Both the position numbers and the translations under genes were made by a program. 64,000 nucleotides of DNA from Sulfuricaulis limicola (lineage in GTDB: Bacteria > Pseudomonadota > Gammaproteobacteria > Acidiferrobacterales > Sulfurifustaceae): the NCBI RefSeq assembly GCF_002355735.1, contig NZ_AP014879.1, positions 434,001 to 498,000 on the forward strand, written 5' to 3'. The stretch's first letter is position 1, and each line of letters opens with the position of its first letter. Positions 24,723 through 32,885 of the stretch are shown here, piece by piece. The notes below the pieces were generated by a model. It saw only the letters and a program-made list of their open reading frames with translations, ran no database searches and was not told the origin of the DNA.

Positions 24723-27700
24723 TTCTGCTTCACGGCCTTTCCGACGCGCCAGGCCTGCCACAGGAAATAGGCGGCCGGAATCACGGCCAGCGTCAGCACC
24801 GCCACGCTCAGCATGCCGCCTACCATGGGGGCGGCGATGCGCTGCATGGCCTCCGAACCGGTGCCGTCGCTCCAGAGTATGGGCAACAGCGCCGCGATGA
24901 TCGCGACCTTGGTCATGGTCACGGGTCGCACGCGCAGCAGCGCGCCCTCGATGACGGCCTCGCGGACGTCACTGACCGACAGTTTCCGGCCCGCCGCGTG
25001 GCGCTCGGCCTCGCGCCGCTTGAGCGCCTGGTCGAGGTAGGCCAGCATCACCACGCCGATCTCCACCGCCACGCCGCCTAGCGCGATGAATCCGACCGCG
25101 ACCGCGACTGACAGGTTGTAGCCCAGGAAATACAGCAGCCAGAAACCGCCCACCAGCGCCAGCGGCAGGGTGGCGATCACGATCAGTACCTCCATGCCGT
25201 TGCGGAAATTGAGATAGAGCAACAGCAGGATAATGGCCAGCGTGAACGGGATGACGACCTCGAGGCGTTCGACGGCGCGCTGCATGTACTCGAACTGGCC
25301 GGTCCAGTGCAGCGAATAGCCCGGTGGCAGCTTCACTTTCTCCTGCACCGTGCGCCGGGCGTCGGCAACGTAGGAACCGATGTCGCGGTCGCGGATGTCG
25401 ATGTAGGTCCAGCCGGACAGGCGCGCGTTTTCGCTGCGGATCATGTCCGGGCCGTCCACGACCCGGACGTCCGCCACTTCCGACAGCGCGATCTGCAGGC
25501 CGCTCATGGTGATCAGCGGCAGCGCCTGCAGCCGGGGTATCGAGTCGCGAATGTCCTGCGGGTAGCGGAGGTTCACCGGGTAGCGTTCGCGCCCCTCGAT
25601 GGTGTCGGTGATTTTCATGCCGCCCACGGCGGTGGCCACGGTATCCTGGATGTCGGCGATGTTCATGCCGAAGCGCGCGGCGCGGTGGCGGTCGATGCGG
25701 ATGTCCACGTAGCGCGCCGCCGTGACGCGCTCGGAATAGACCGACACCGTGCCGGGCAGGTCGCGCAGCACGGATTCGATTTCCCGGCCGATGGTGTCGA
25801 TGGTGACCAGCGAAGGACCGGAAACCTTGACGCCGACGGGCGTGCGGATGCCGGTGGTGAGCATGTCGATGCGCGTCTTGATCGGCGGCAGCAAGGCATT
25901 CGACAGGCCCGGGAAATTGACGGCCGCCAGCATTTCCTCGGTGAGTTTCCGGGTCGTCATGCCCGGCCGCCATTCGGAACGCGGCTTCAGCTGGATCGTG
26001 GTTTCGAACATGGACAGCGGCGCCGGATCGGTCGCGGTTTCCGCACGGCCGCTTTTGCCGAATACGCTTTGCACCTCGGGAAAGGTCTTGAGTATGCGGT
26101 CGGTTTGCTGGAGGAGCTGCTGCGCCTTGCCGGAGGCCAGGCTGGGCAGGGTGGTGGGCATGTATAAAATATCGCCCTCATCCATGTCCGGCATGAACTC
26201 GGAGCCGAGCTGGGTCACCGGAACCACGCCCAGCACCACCAGAAACACCGCGCCCCACAGCACCAGCTTGGGCCGTGCCAGCACCCAGTCCAGCATCGGC
26301 CGGTAGGCACGGATCAGCCCGCGGTTGACCGGATTTTCCTGTTCGCCGCGGATATGGCCGCGGATGAAATAACCCATGAGCACCGGCACCAGCGTGATCG
26401 ACAGCGCCGCGGCGGCGGCCATGGCATAGGTCTTGGTGTAGGCCAGCGGCGCGAACAGCCGCCCTTCCTGGGCCTCGAGGGCGAACACCGGAATGAAGCT
26501 CAGGGCGATGATGAGCAGCGAATAAAACAGCGGCGCCCCGAGTTCCTCGGTCGCGGTGCGCACGATGTCCCAGCGGTTCGCGTCGGTCACCGGCTGCTTC
26601 TCCAGGTGCTTGTGCACGTTCTCGATCATGACGATGGCGGCGTCCACCATGGCGCCGATGGCGATGGCGATGCCGCCGAGCGACATGATGTTGGCGTTAA
26701 TGCCCTGATGTTTCATGATGATGAAGCTGACGAGAATGCCGATGGGCAGCGTGACCACGACCACCAGCGAGGAACGCAGGTGGAACAGGAACACCAGGCA
26801 CACGACGGCCACGACGATGAATTCCTCGATCAGCGTTCCGGTGAGGTTGTTGACGGCGTTCTTGATGACCGCCGAGCGGTCATAGGTCGGCACGATCTCC
26901 ACGCCTTCCGGCAGGCTGCCCTTGAGGGCCTCGATCCTGGCCTTGACGGCGTTGATCGTGGCCAGCGCGTTTTCGCCATGACGCATGACGATGATGCCGC
27001 CGGCCACTTCACCCTCGCCGTTCAGGTCGGCGATGCCGCGGCGCATCTCGGGGCCGAGACGGATCTCGGCGACGTCTTTGAGCTGGATCGGCGCGCCGCT
27101 GGAGGTCACGCCCAGCGGCACGGCGCGCAGCTCGCTTTTCGCCTGCAAATAGCCGCGCACGCGCACCATGTACTCGGCCTCGGCCATTTCGATGACCGAT
27201 CCGCCGGTTTCCTGGTTGGCCTTTTCAATGGCGCGCTGCAAATCCATGAGCGTGAGCCGGTAGGCGCGCAGCTTCACCGGGTCCACGATGACCTGGTACT
27301 GCTTCACCATGCCGCCCACGGTGGCGACCTCGGCCACGCCCGGGACCGTGCGCAGCTCGTACTTGAGAAACCAGTCCTGCAGCGTGCGCAGTTGCGCCAG
27401 ATCGTGCCTGCCGCTGCGATCGATCAGCGCGTATTCGTACACCCAGCCGACCCCGGTGGCGTCCGGGCCGAGCGCGGGGCTGGCCCCGCGCGGCAGTCGC
27501 GGCAGCACCTGGCTCAGGTACTCGAGCACGCGCGAGCGCGCCCAGTAAAGATCGGTGCCGTCCTTGAACAGCACGTAGACGAAGGATTCGCCGAACTGGG
27601 AAAAACCGCGCACGGTGGTGGCGCCCGGCACCGACAGCATGGCGGTGGTGAGCGGATAGGTCACCTGGTCTTCCACCACCTGCGGCGCCTGGCCGGGATA

Positions 27701-27856
27701 GCTGGTCTGGATGATGACTTGCACGTCGGAAAGATCGGGGATCGCATCCAGCGGCGTGCGCGCGATCGAGAAGATTCCCCAGGCGACCAGAAACGCGGTC
27801 AGCAACAGCACCAGGAAACGGTTACTGATGGACCAGCGGATGATATGGGCGATCAT
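24719..27856 (-). CDS. cusA: Copper/silver efflux RND pump CusA
   Basis: Inner-membrane RND transporter, 1045 residues, last gene of a cus operon. HME-RND markers: ARTPLDAIPDLSDVQVIIQT, GRHDLAQLRTLQDWFLKYELR, and the TM4 proton-relay stretch SLGGIAIAIGAMVDAAIVMIENVHKHLE. Metal-path methionines of E. coli CusA have counterparts in LYMPTTLP, APLSMFETTIQLKP, WRPGMT and KTRIDMLTTGI, so Cu(I)/Ag(I) is the likely substrate rather than divalent ions. A ribosome site (AAGGAGAACAGCC) precedes the ATG. It ends tail-to-tail with tusA. Confidence 0.93.
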   Translation of the reverse strand: MIAHIIRWSISNRFLVLLLTAFLVAWGIFSIARTPLDAIPDLSDVQVIIQTSYPGQAPQVVEDQVTYPLTTAMLSVPGATTVRGFSQFGESFVYVLFKDGTDLYWARSRVLEYLSQVLPRLPRGASPALGPDATGVGWVYEYALIDRSGRHDLAQLRTLQDWFLKYELRTVPGVAEVATVGGMVKQYQVIVDPVKLRAYRLTLMDLQRAIEKANQETGGSVIEMAEAEYMVRVRGYLQAKSELRAVPLGVTSSGAPIQLKDVAEIRLGPEMRRGIADLNGEGEVAGGIIVMRHGENALATINAVKARIEALKGSLPEGVEIVPTYDRSAVIKNAVNNLTGTLIEEFIVVAVVCLVFLFHLRSSLVVVVTLPIGILVSFIIMKHQGINANIMSLGGIAIAIGAMVDAAIVMIENVHKHLEKQPVTDANRWDIVRTATEELGAPLFYSLLIIALSFIPVFALEAQEGRLFAPLAYTKTYAMAAAAALSITLVPVLMGYFIRGHIRGEQENPVNRGLIRAYRPMLDWVLARPKLVLWGAVFLVVLGVVPVTQLGSEFMPDMDEGDILYMPTTLPSLASGKAQQLLQQTDRILKTFPEVQSVFGKSGRAETATDPAPLSMFETTIQLKPRSEWRPGMTTRKLTEEMLAAVNFPGLSNALLPPIKTRIDMLTTGIRTPVGVKVSGPSLVTIDTIGREIESVLRDLPGTVSVYSERVTAARYVDIRIDRHRAARFGMNIADIQDTVATAVGGMKITDTIEGRERYPVNLRYPQDIRDSIPRLQALPLITMSGLQIALSEVADVRVVDGPDMIRSENARLSGWTYIDIRDRDIGSYVADARRTVQEKVKLPPGYSLHWTGQFEYMQRAVERLEVVIPFTLAIILLLLYLNFRNGMEVLIVIATLPLALVGGFWLLYFLGYNLSVAVAVGFIALGGVAVEIGVVMLAYLDQALKRREAERHAAGRKLSVSDVREAVIEGALLRVRPVTMTKVAIIAALLPILWSDGTGSEAMQRIAAPMVGGMLSVAVLTLAVIPAAYFLWQAWRVGKAVKQN

Positions 27857-27868
27857 TGGCTGTTCTCC

Positions 27869-28750
27869 TTAATGGCCCGCGTGCGGATCGGCCGGTGCCG
27901 ACTCCATGCGCTGGAAGCTGGCGCGCACGCTGGCCTCGGAGTCGATCAGAAATTGCCCCGAAGTCACTACCGTGTCGCCTTCCTTGATGCCCTGGCGGAT
28001 TTCCACCCAGTCGCCGGATTCCTCGCCCGGGACGACTTCCGCTGGCTGGAACCGGCCGCCACCGAGCGCCAGCACCACCGCGGTGCGCGTGCCGGTGCGG
28101 ATCAGTGCCTCGCGCGGTACCATGAGTTTCTGGTCGCGCCGGGCCTTGTCCCGGATGACCACGTCGGCGTACATGTTGGGCCGCAGCGCCGCATCCGGAT
28201 TGATCACGCGAATGCGCGCCTTGAGCGAGCGCGTCCCGATGTCCACGTCGGAGCGCACGCTTTCCACGGTGCCGTTCCATTCACGGCCCGGAAAATCCGG
28301 GAAACTGATCACTGCGGGCGAACCGGCCTGCACCCAGGCGGCGTGCTCGAAACTGTCCACCAGCACCAGCAGGACTCCGCCTTCGCGAAACAGGTAGCCG
28401 TGCGCCGTGAGGCTGCGCGCCGCCCCGCCGCGCGTGACCTTGTGGGTGCGCACGCCGAAATTCTGGATGAACTCGGGACGGATCGTGACCACCGGCGAGC
28501 CGTCGCTGGCGCCGCCCTCGTCCGCGTACACCGGCACCAGGTCCATGTCCATGAACGGCGACGGGCCAGGTTTGTCGCTGCGATAGCCCGGCACCATGGG
28601 GTCGGTCCAGTAGAGCACCTTGCGTTCCGTCTTGGCTTCGCCGCCGGCGTCGGCGGGATTCTTGCCGGCATGGATAAAGTACCAGCCTGCGGCGATGCCC
28701 AGCACCAGGGCAACGCCGATGATCGCGGTGAGTTTGGTTTTCCGATTCAT
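27869..28750 (-). CDS. cusB: CusB-like periplasmic adaptor lacking the alpha-hairpin
   Basis: Membrane fusion protein of only 293 residues; CusB proteins usually have about 400 or more. An N-terminal TM/signal anchor (TKLTAIIGVALVLGIAAGWYF) leads to a heavy-metal-binding domain (YWTDPMVPGYRSDKPGPSPFMDMDLVPVY), then VTIRPEFIQNFGVRTHKVTRGGAARSLTAHGYLF. Where CusB has lipoyl halves and a long helical hairpin, the chain passes at once to the beta-barrel (SFEHAAWVQAGSPAVISFPDFPGREWNGTVES) and the membrane-proximal domain (GTRTAVVLALGGGRFQPAEVVPG). There is no frameshift. It overlaps cusC by 4 bases. Confidence 0.85.
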   Translation of the reverse strand: MNRKTKLTAIIGVALVLGIAAGWYFIHAGKNPADAGGEAKTERKVLYWTDPMVPGYRSDKPGPSPFMDMDLVPVYADEGGASDGSPVVTIRPEFIQNFGVRTHKVTRGGAARSLTAHGYLFREGGVLLVLVDSFEHAAWVQAGSPAVISFPDFPGREWNGTVESVRSDVDIGTRSLKARIRVINPDAALRPNMYADVVIRDKARRDQKLMVPREALIRTGTRTAVVLALGGGRFQPAEVVPGEESGDWVEIRQGIKEGDTVVTSGQFLIDSEASVRASFQRMESAPADPHAGH

Positions 28751-29994
28751 GACTGTGGTTCTCCGGTGAGATACAGAAGTTCCGCCTGCGCCTTGATCCG
28801 GTCCGCGCGCAGGCGCAGGTATTCCAGCTCGGTGTCGAGGGTTTTCATGATGGCCTCGCGGTACTCGGCCTGGTCGCGCGCGAACCCGGCCACGGTGACC
28901 TGGGACTCGCGGCGGGTGGCGGGAAGCAGTTCCTGCGCGAAGATTTTTTCGCGCTCGGTCAGCGCGTCGTACTCGGCGCGCATGGAGCTGTACATGACCT
29001 CGAGTTCGCGGCGTTTATCCTCGATTTCGTAATGCATGCCGGCTTCCATGGCCTGTTTTTCCGCCAGCCGCCGGTCCTGGCGTTTGTTGCGGAAGACGGG
29101 CATGTCGAGCGTCACCATGGCGGTCACCAGGTCCGGCCGCTCCATGCCGTTCGGCATCGGCCGGCGAAAGCCGTAGGAAAGATCGAGCATCCACGCCGGT
29201 TTGTATTCCTGGCGCGCCATGTCGACCTCGAGGCGCGCCTGTTCCAGCCCGTACTGGGCCGCGAGCCAGTCAGGGTGGCGGGTGGGATCGAAGGTTTCCG
29301 GCACCGCCGGCAGCGGCGGCAACTCGGCGGGCAGCGGCTGATACGCGGCCTCGCCCACCCAGCGCGCCAACTGCGCCTGCAGGCGTGCGGCCTGCGCCCG
29401 CAGCATCGGCTCGCGTTCGTGCAGGCGCGCCAGCGCCTGCCGCGACTTGAGCACGGATTGCTGCATTTCCTGTGCGGCACGATAGCGCGCCTCGGAGGCC
29501 TCCAGCTGTTTGCGCGCCAGGCGGCGCAGCTCCTCCAGCGTCTTCAGTGACTGTTGCTGGAAATAAAGCTCGATCCAGGTTTCGCGCACCTGGCGCAGCA
29601 GATTGCGCCGTTCCATGTCCACGCGCACTTGTTCACGCGAGAGTTCCTTCTCGGCGACCTGGCCCTTGAGCTTGAGCGTGCGGCCCGGCGGAAACGCCTG
29701 GCGGATGCCGACCATGGTCATGGTCATGTCTTCCTGGTCGAGCCGGTAGGAATCCGTCGGCACGTTGAGAAAGCCCAGCGTGAGTTGCGGATCGGGCAGC
29801 CGGCTCTGGTACACCGCGCGCTCGGCGGCGGCGTCGGCATTGGTGCGGTGATGCTGCAACCACGGCGCGTGTTCCAGCGCCAGGCGCTCGGCCTCGGCCA
29901 GGGTCAATTCGGGTCCGGCCAGGACGCTCGATACGGCGGCCAGCTGGATGATCAGAACTCCCGCGAGGCGGGATAAAACGGTGCGAATGAACAT
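28747..29994 (-). CDS. cusC: TolC-family outer membrane efflux protein of the cus operon
   Basis: Outer-membrane channel of the tripartite pump, 415 residues. Signal peptide at about 1-26 (ending SSVLA). Two long coiled-coil halves typical of OEP domains: LTLAEAERLALEHAPWLQHHRTNADAAAERA ... SRLPDPQLTLGFLNVP and HPDWLAAQYGLEQARLEVDMARQEYKPAWMLDLSYGFR. No lipobox, unlike E. coli CusC. It sits between a small Cys/His protein gene and cusB, in the usual C-B-A order. Confidence 0.88.
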   Translation of the reverse strand: MFIRTVLSRLAGVLIIQLAAVSSVLAGPELTLAEAERLALEHAPWLQHHRTNADAAAERAVYQSRLPDPQLTLGFLNVPTDSYRLDQEDMTMTMVGIRQAFPPGRTLKLKGQVAEKELSREQVRVDMERRNLLRQVRETWIELYFQQQSLKTLEELRRLARKQLEASEARYRAAQEMQQSVLKSRQALARLHEREPMLRAQAARLQAQLARWVGEAAYQPLPAELPPLPAVPETFDPTRHPDWLAAQYGLEQARLEVDMARQEYKPAWMLDLSYGFRRPMPNGMERPDLVTAMVTLDMPVFRNKRQDRRLAEKQAMEAGMHYEIEDKRRELEVMYSSMRAEYDALTEREKIFAQELLPATRRESQVTVAGFARDQAEYREAIMKTLDTELEYLRLRADRIKAQAELLYLTGEPQS

Positions 29995-30055
29995 AACTCT
30001 CTCCTTGCAGTCGTGAACAGAAAACGACGCGCGCCAACGCAGGCGCGGGAGAGAA

Positions 30056-30460
30056 CTACAAGATCAGCGTGAGGTGTTGAATGTGAAGCGGAGGGGCGTG
30101 GATGTCGGGAGCGAAGAAATCGGGCCGCGGCGACTGGCCGCTGTCCGCCAGCAGTACCGGAACCGGCAGGGTGACCAGCAATACCGGCGTCATGGCGAAA
30201 TCGCCGAAGCCGGCCGCGAGCGGCGTGCCGCTGTCGGGCAGCTGGCAGTTAATCATGGTTACCGGTCCGCATCCCGGCATGGCGGCATGTCCGGCGCCGC
30301 TATGCTTGGCGTGTTCCGGGCAATGGCTGGGAGCGGGGGTCGGGTCCGGCGTCTGCGCCATGACACAGGGGGCGCCGGCGGCGATCAGCCACAGCACTCC
30401 CGCCAGGGCCAGCGTGCCCCGCGCGAGGGTTTTCAGTTCGGTGCGAAACCAGTGCAGCAT
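30056..30460 (-). CDS. Small Cys/His/Met-containing exported protein, first gene of cus operon
   Basis: A 134-residue protein with an N-terminal hydrophobic segment (LARGTLALAGVLWLIAAGAPCVMA), then HCPEHAKHSGAGHAAMPGCGPVTMINCQLPDS, rich in His, Cys and Met, and a second hydrophobic part (FAMTPVLLVTLPVPVLLA). It precedes cusCBA on the same strand with a 60-base gap, so a role as a periplasmic or membrane metal-binding accessory is likely by context. I do not recognise a named family. The open frame extends to 31117 but that part is antisense to the MOSC gene; ATG 30460 is used. Confidence 0.72.
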   Translation of the reverse strand: MLHWFRTELKTLARGTLALAGVLWLIAAGAPCVMAQTPDPTPAPSHCPEHAKHSGAGHAAMPGCGPVTMINCQLPDSGTPLAAGFGDFAMTPVLLVTLPVPVLLADSGQSPRPDFFAPDIHAPPLHIQHLTLIL

Positions 30461-30547
30461 GGTTAACAGTTTAGCCTCAAGACGAATTGCGGTATACATG
30501 GACCGGTCAAATCCCGGATAAATCCCATTGTACGCGGGGACGAAGCA

Positions 30548-31183
30548 ATGAAATTGATATCCATCAATATCGGCCGACCCCGCCCGGTGCCCCACGAGGG
30601 CCGGGTGGTGAGCACCGGCATATTCAAGGAACCGGTGGCCGGGCCGGTGCTTTTGCGGCGCCTGAACCTGGACGGCGACGGCCAGGCCGACCTGCGCGTG
30701 CACGGGGGCACGGACAAGGCGGTCTACGCCTATCCCTTCGAGCATTATGCCTTCTGGGAGGCCGAGCTGGGGCGAAAGGATTTTGCCCACGGCCAGTTCG
30801 GAGAGAATTTCACCATTACCGGCTGGCTGGAAGATGCGGTTTGTATTGGCGATGAGTTCCAGATCGGCGCGGCACGGGTGCAGGTCACCCAGCCGCGCAC
30901 GCCCTGCTTCAAGCTCGGCATCCGCATGGGCGACGACCAATTCGTCGCGCGCTTCGCCGCGGCCAACCGCACTGGTTTTTATTTGCGCGTGTTGCAGGAG
31001 GGAAGGGTAAGCGCGGGCGATGCCATCGAGCGGGTCGTGCACGACGCCGGTTCCATGAGCGTGCGCGATGTGTTCCGGCTGCGGCATGGCCATGGCACGC
31101 GCGTGGAGTACGAGCACGCCGCGTGCCTGCAGGCGCTGTCACCGAGTTGGCGCGCGGTTTTTGAGAAGAGGCTGAAGGAATAA
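30548..31183 (+). CDS. yiiM: MOSC domain protein, YiiM-like
   Basis: A 211-residue MOSC protein. KLISINIGRPRPVPHEGRVVSTGIFKEPV, LDGDGQADLRVHGGTDKAVYAYPFEHYAFW and GQFGENFTITGW match YiiM, and the conserved cysteine lies in VTQPRTPCFKLGIRMGDD. The C-terminal YiiM 3-alpha region (GSMSVRDVFRLRHGHG) is present. Family members bind molybdenum cofactor; YiiM reduces N-hydroxylated compounds in E. coli. It is divergent from the cus operon, with about 90 bases between. Confidence 0.9.
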   Translation: MKLISINIGRPRPVPHEGRVVSTGIFKEPVAGPVLLRRLNLDGDGQADLRVHGGTDKAVYAYPFEHYAFWEAELGRKDFAHGQFGENFTITGWLEDAVCIGDEFQIGAARVQVTQPRTPCFKLGIRMGDDQFVARFAAANRTGFYLRVLQEGRVSAGDAIERVVHDAGSMSVRDVFRLRHGHGTRVEYEHAACLQALSPSWRAVFEKRLKE

Positions 31184-31184
31184 C

Positions 31185-31267
31185 TGTAGGGCGCAATAAG
31201 CGCAGCGCATTGCGCCGGATGGAGCTTACATTCGGCGCATTATGGCTGTCGCCTAATGCGCCCTACG
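31185..31267. repeat. Palindromic dispersed repeat (TGTAGGGCGCAATAAGCG type)
   Basis: Starts TGTAGGGCGCAATAAGCG and ends CGCCTAATGCGCCCTACG, with internal GCGCATTGCGCC and GGCGCATTA. This is a familiar repeat type between genes of many proteobacteria; it directly follows the yiiM stop codon. Confidence 0.75.
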
Positions 31268-31294
31268 GGCTACGCGTGCTGAGAAATCATGGAT

Positions 31295-31375
31295 CGTCAT
31301 TCCGGCGCAAGCCGGAATCCAGTTTATTAAGGTTTTAATTTAATATACTGGACACCGGCTTTCGCCGGTGTGACG
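31295..31375. repeat. Second dispersed repeat (CGTCATTCCGGC type)
   Basis: CGTCATTCCGGCGCAAGCCGGAATCCAG on the left and CTGGACACCGGCTTTCGCCGGTGTGACG on the right flank an AT-rich centre. Both ends form their own hairpins. It resembles a common intergenic repeat class and lies back-to-back with the previous one. Confidence 0.75.
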
Positions 31376-31380
31376 AACAA

Positions 31381-32790
31381 CTAAAAGGGCAGTGCAATAC
31401 CCGGCCGCACGGAAAGCATCAACTCGCGAAAACGCTTCTGAATCCGCTCCAGCGCGTCCTTGTTATCCCCCTCGAAACGCAACACCAGCACCGGCGTGGT
31501 GTTGGAGGCGCGCACCAGGCCGAAGCCGTCAGGAAAATCCACGCGCAGGCCGTCGATGGTCGTGACTTTGGCGTCCGGGAACTGCGCACGCTGCACCAGT
31601 TCCTTGATGACGGTGAAATGCTCGCCCTCGGCGAACTTGAGGTTCAATTCCGGCGTGTTCACCGTGTTGGGCAGGGAGGCGAAGATTGCCTGCGTCGGGC
31701 GGGTGTCGCGCGACAGCAGTTCCAGCAGGCGTGCGGCGGTGTAGAGGCCGTCGTCGAAGCCGTACCAGCGTTCCTTGAAAAAGATGTGACCACTCATTTC
31801 GCCAGCGAGCAGCGCGCCGGATTCCCGGAGCTTGGCCTTGATGAACGAATGCCCGGTTTTCCACATGGTGGGCTTGCCGCCGGCCTTGCGGATTTCGGCG
31901 TCGAGCGTGCGCGAGCATTTGACGTCGTAGATGATCTCGCCGCCCGGTTGGCGCGACAGCACATCGCGCGCGTACAGGATCATCTGACGATCGGCCCAGA
32001 TCACGTGGCCGTCGGGCGCAATCACGCCGAGGCGGTCGCCGTCGCCGTCGAAGGCCAGCCCCACGTCATAGCCGCCCTTTTTGATTTCAGCGATCAGGTC
32101 TTCGAGATTTTCCGGCTTGCTCGGATCGGGGTGGTGATTGGGAAAGGTGCCATCGATTTTGCAGAAGAGTTCGGTGACCTGGCAGCCGAGGCGCTTGAGC
32201 AATTGCGGCGCCATTTCACCGGCCACGCCGTTGCCGCAATCCACGGCCACGCGCATCGGGCGCGCCAGTTTGACGTCGCCGGCCACGCGGTCGATGTAGG
32301 CGGCGCGCACGTCGGCCTGCGAGACCGTTCCCTGGCCGGTGGCGATATTCTTATCGAGTATCCGGGCGCGCAGCTTCTGGATCAGGTCGCCCGAGAGCGT
32401 GACGCCGCCGATGACCATCTTGAGGCCGTTGTAGTCGGGCGGATTGTGGCTGCCGGTGACAGCCACGCCCGAGCCGGCGCCGAGATACTGGATGGCGAAA
32501 TACACCACCGGGGTCGGCACCATGCCGACGTCCACCACGTCGCAGCCGCTGCGGGCGATGCCGCGCGCCAGCGCCGCCGACAGTTCCGGGCCGGACAGAC
32601 GCCCGTCACGCCCGATGACGAAGCGCTTCTGGTTCTGAGCCAGCGCCTCGCTGCCCAGCGCCTGGCCGACCAGCTCCACGATGGCCGGCGTCAGTGTCTT
32701 GCCGACAATGCCGCGGATGTCGTAGGCCTTGAAGATTTCCGGGGGAAGGGCGTGAGTCGCCGCGACGGCGGCGGGATCGGACTTTGGCAT
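31381..32790 (-). CDS. algC: Phosphomannomutase/phosphoglucomutase (AlgC type)
   Basis: Interconverts hexose 6- and 1-phosphates for LPS or exopolysaccharide precursors; cytosolic, 469 residues. Phospho-Ser loop VTGSHNPPDYNGLK, metal-binding loop AFDGDGDRLGVI, sugar-binding GEMSGHIFFKERWYGFDDGLY and phosphate-binding RASNTTPVLVLRFEG are all present. The start MPKSDPAAV at 32790 fits the family better than the upstream in-frame ATG at 32877. It follows a diguanylate cyclase gene on the same strand with about 100 bases between. Confidence 0.93.
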   Translation of the reverse strand: MPKSDPAAVAATHALPPEIFKAYDIRGIVGKTLTPAIVELVGQALGSEALAQNQKRFVIGRDGRLSGPELSAALARGIARSGCDVVDVGMVPTPVVYFAIQYLGAGSGVAVTGSHNPPDYNGLKMVIGGVTLSGDLIQKLRARILDKNIATGQGTVSQADVRAAYIDRVAGDVKLARPMRVAVDCGNGVAGEMAPQLLKRLGCQVTELFCKIDGTFPNHHPDPSKPENLEDLIAEIKKGGYDVGLAFDGDGDRLGVIAPDGHVIWADRQMILYARDVLSRQPGGEIIYDVKCSRTLDAEIRKAGGKPTMWKTGHSFIKAKLRESGALLAGEMSGHIFFKERWYGFDDGLYTAARLLELLSRDTRPTQAIFASLPNTVNTPELNLKFAEGEHFTVIKELVQRAQFPDAKVTTIDGLRVDFPDGFGLVRASNTTPVLVLRFEGDNKDALERIQKRFRELMLSVRPGIALPF

Positions 32791-32885
32791 GGTTTGGTAT
32801 TCTGGATTGGATGCTTCGGCCGGGCAGTTTACCGCATCCATTCCTCTCAGGCGAGGCGAGCCCACGCGATGCAACAAAAGCCGCG

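Noticed and set aside
26354-29032. 892-codon plus-strand open frame
   Set aside because: Shadow of cusA, cusB and cusC on the opposite strand; no domain, low-complexity His/Asp/Val composition.
30461-31117. N-terminal extension of the small cus-operon protein
   Set aside because: Antisense to the clear MOSC gene; signal-like N-terminus begins at 30460.
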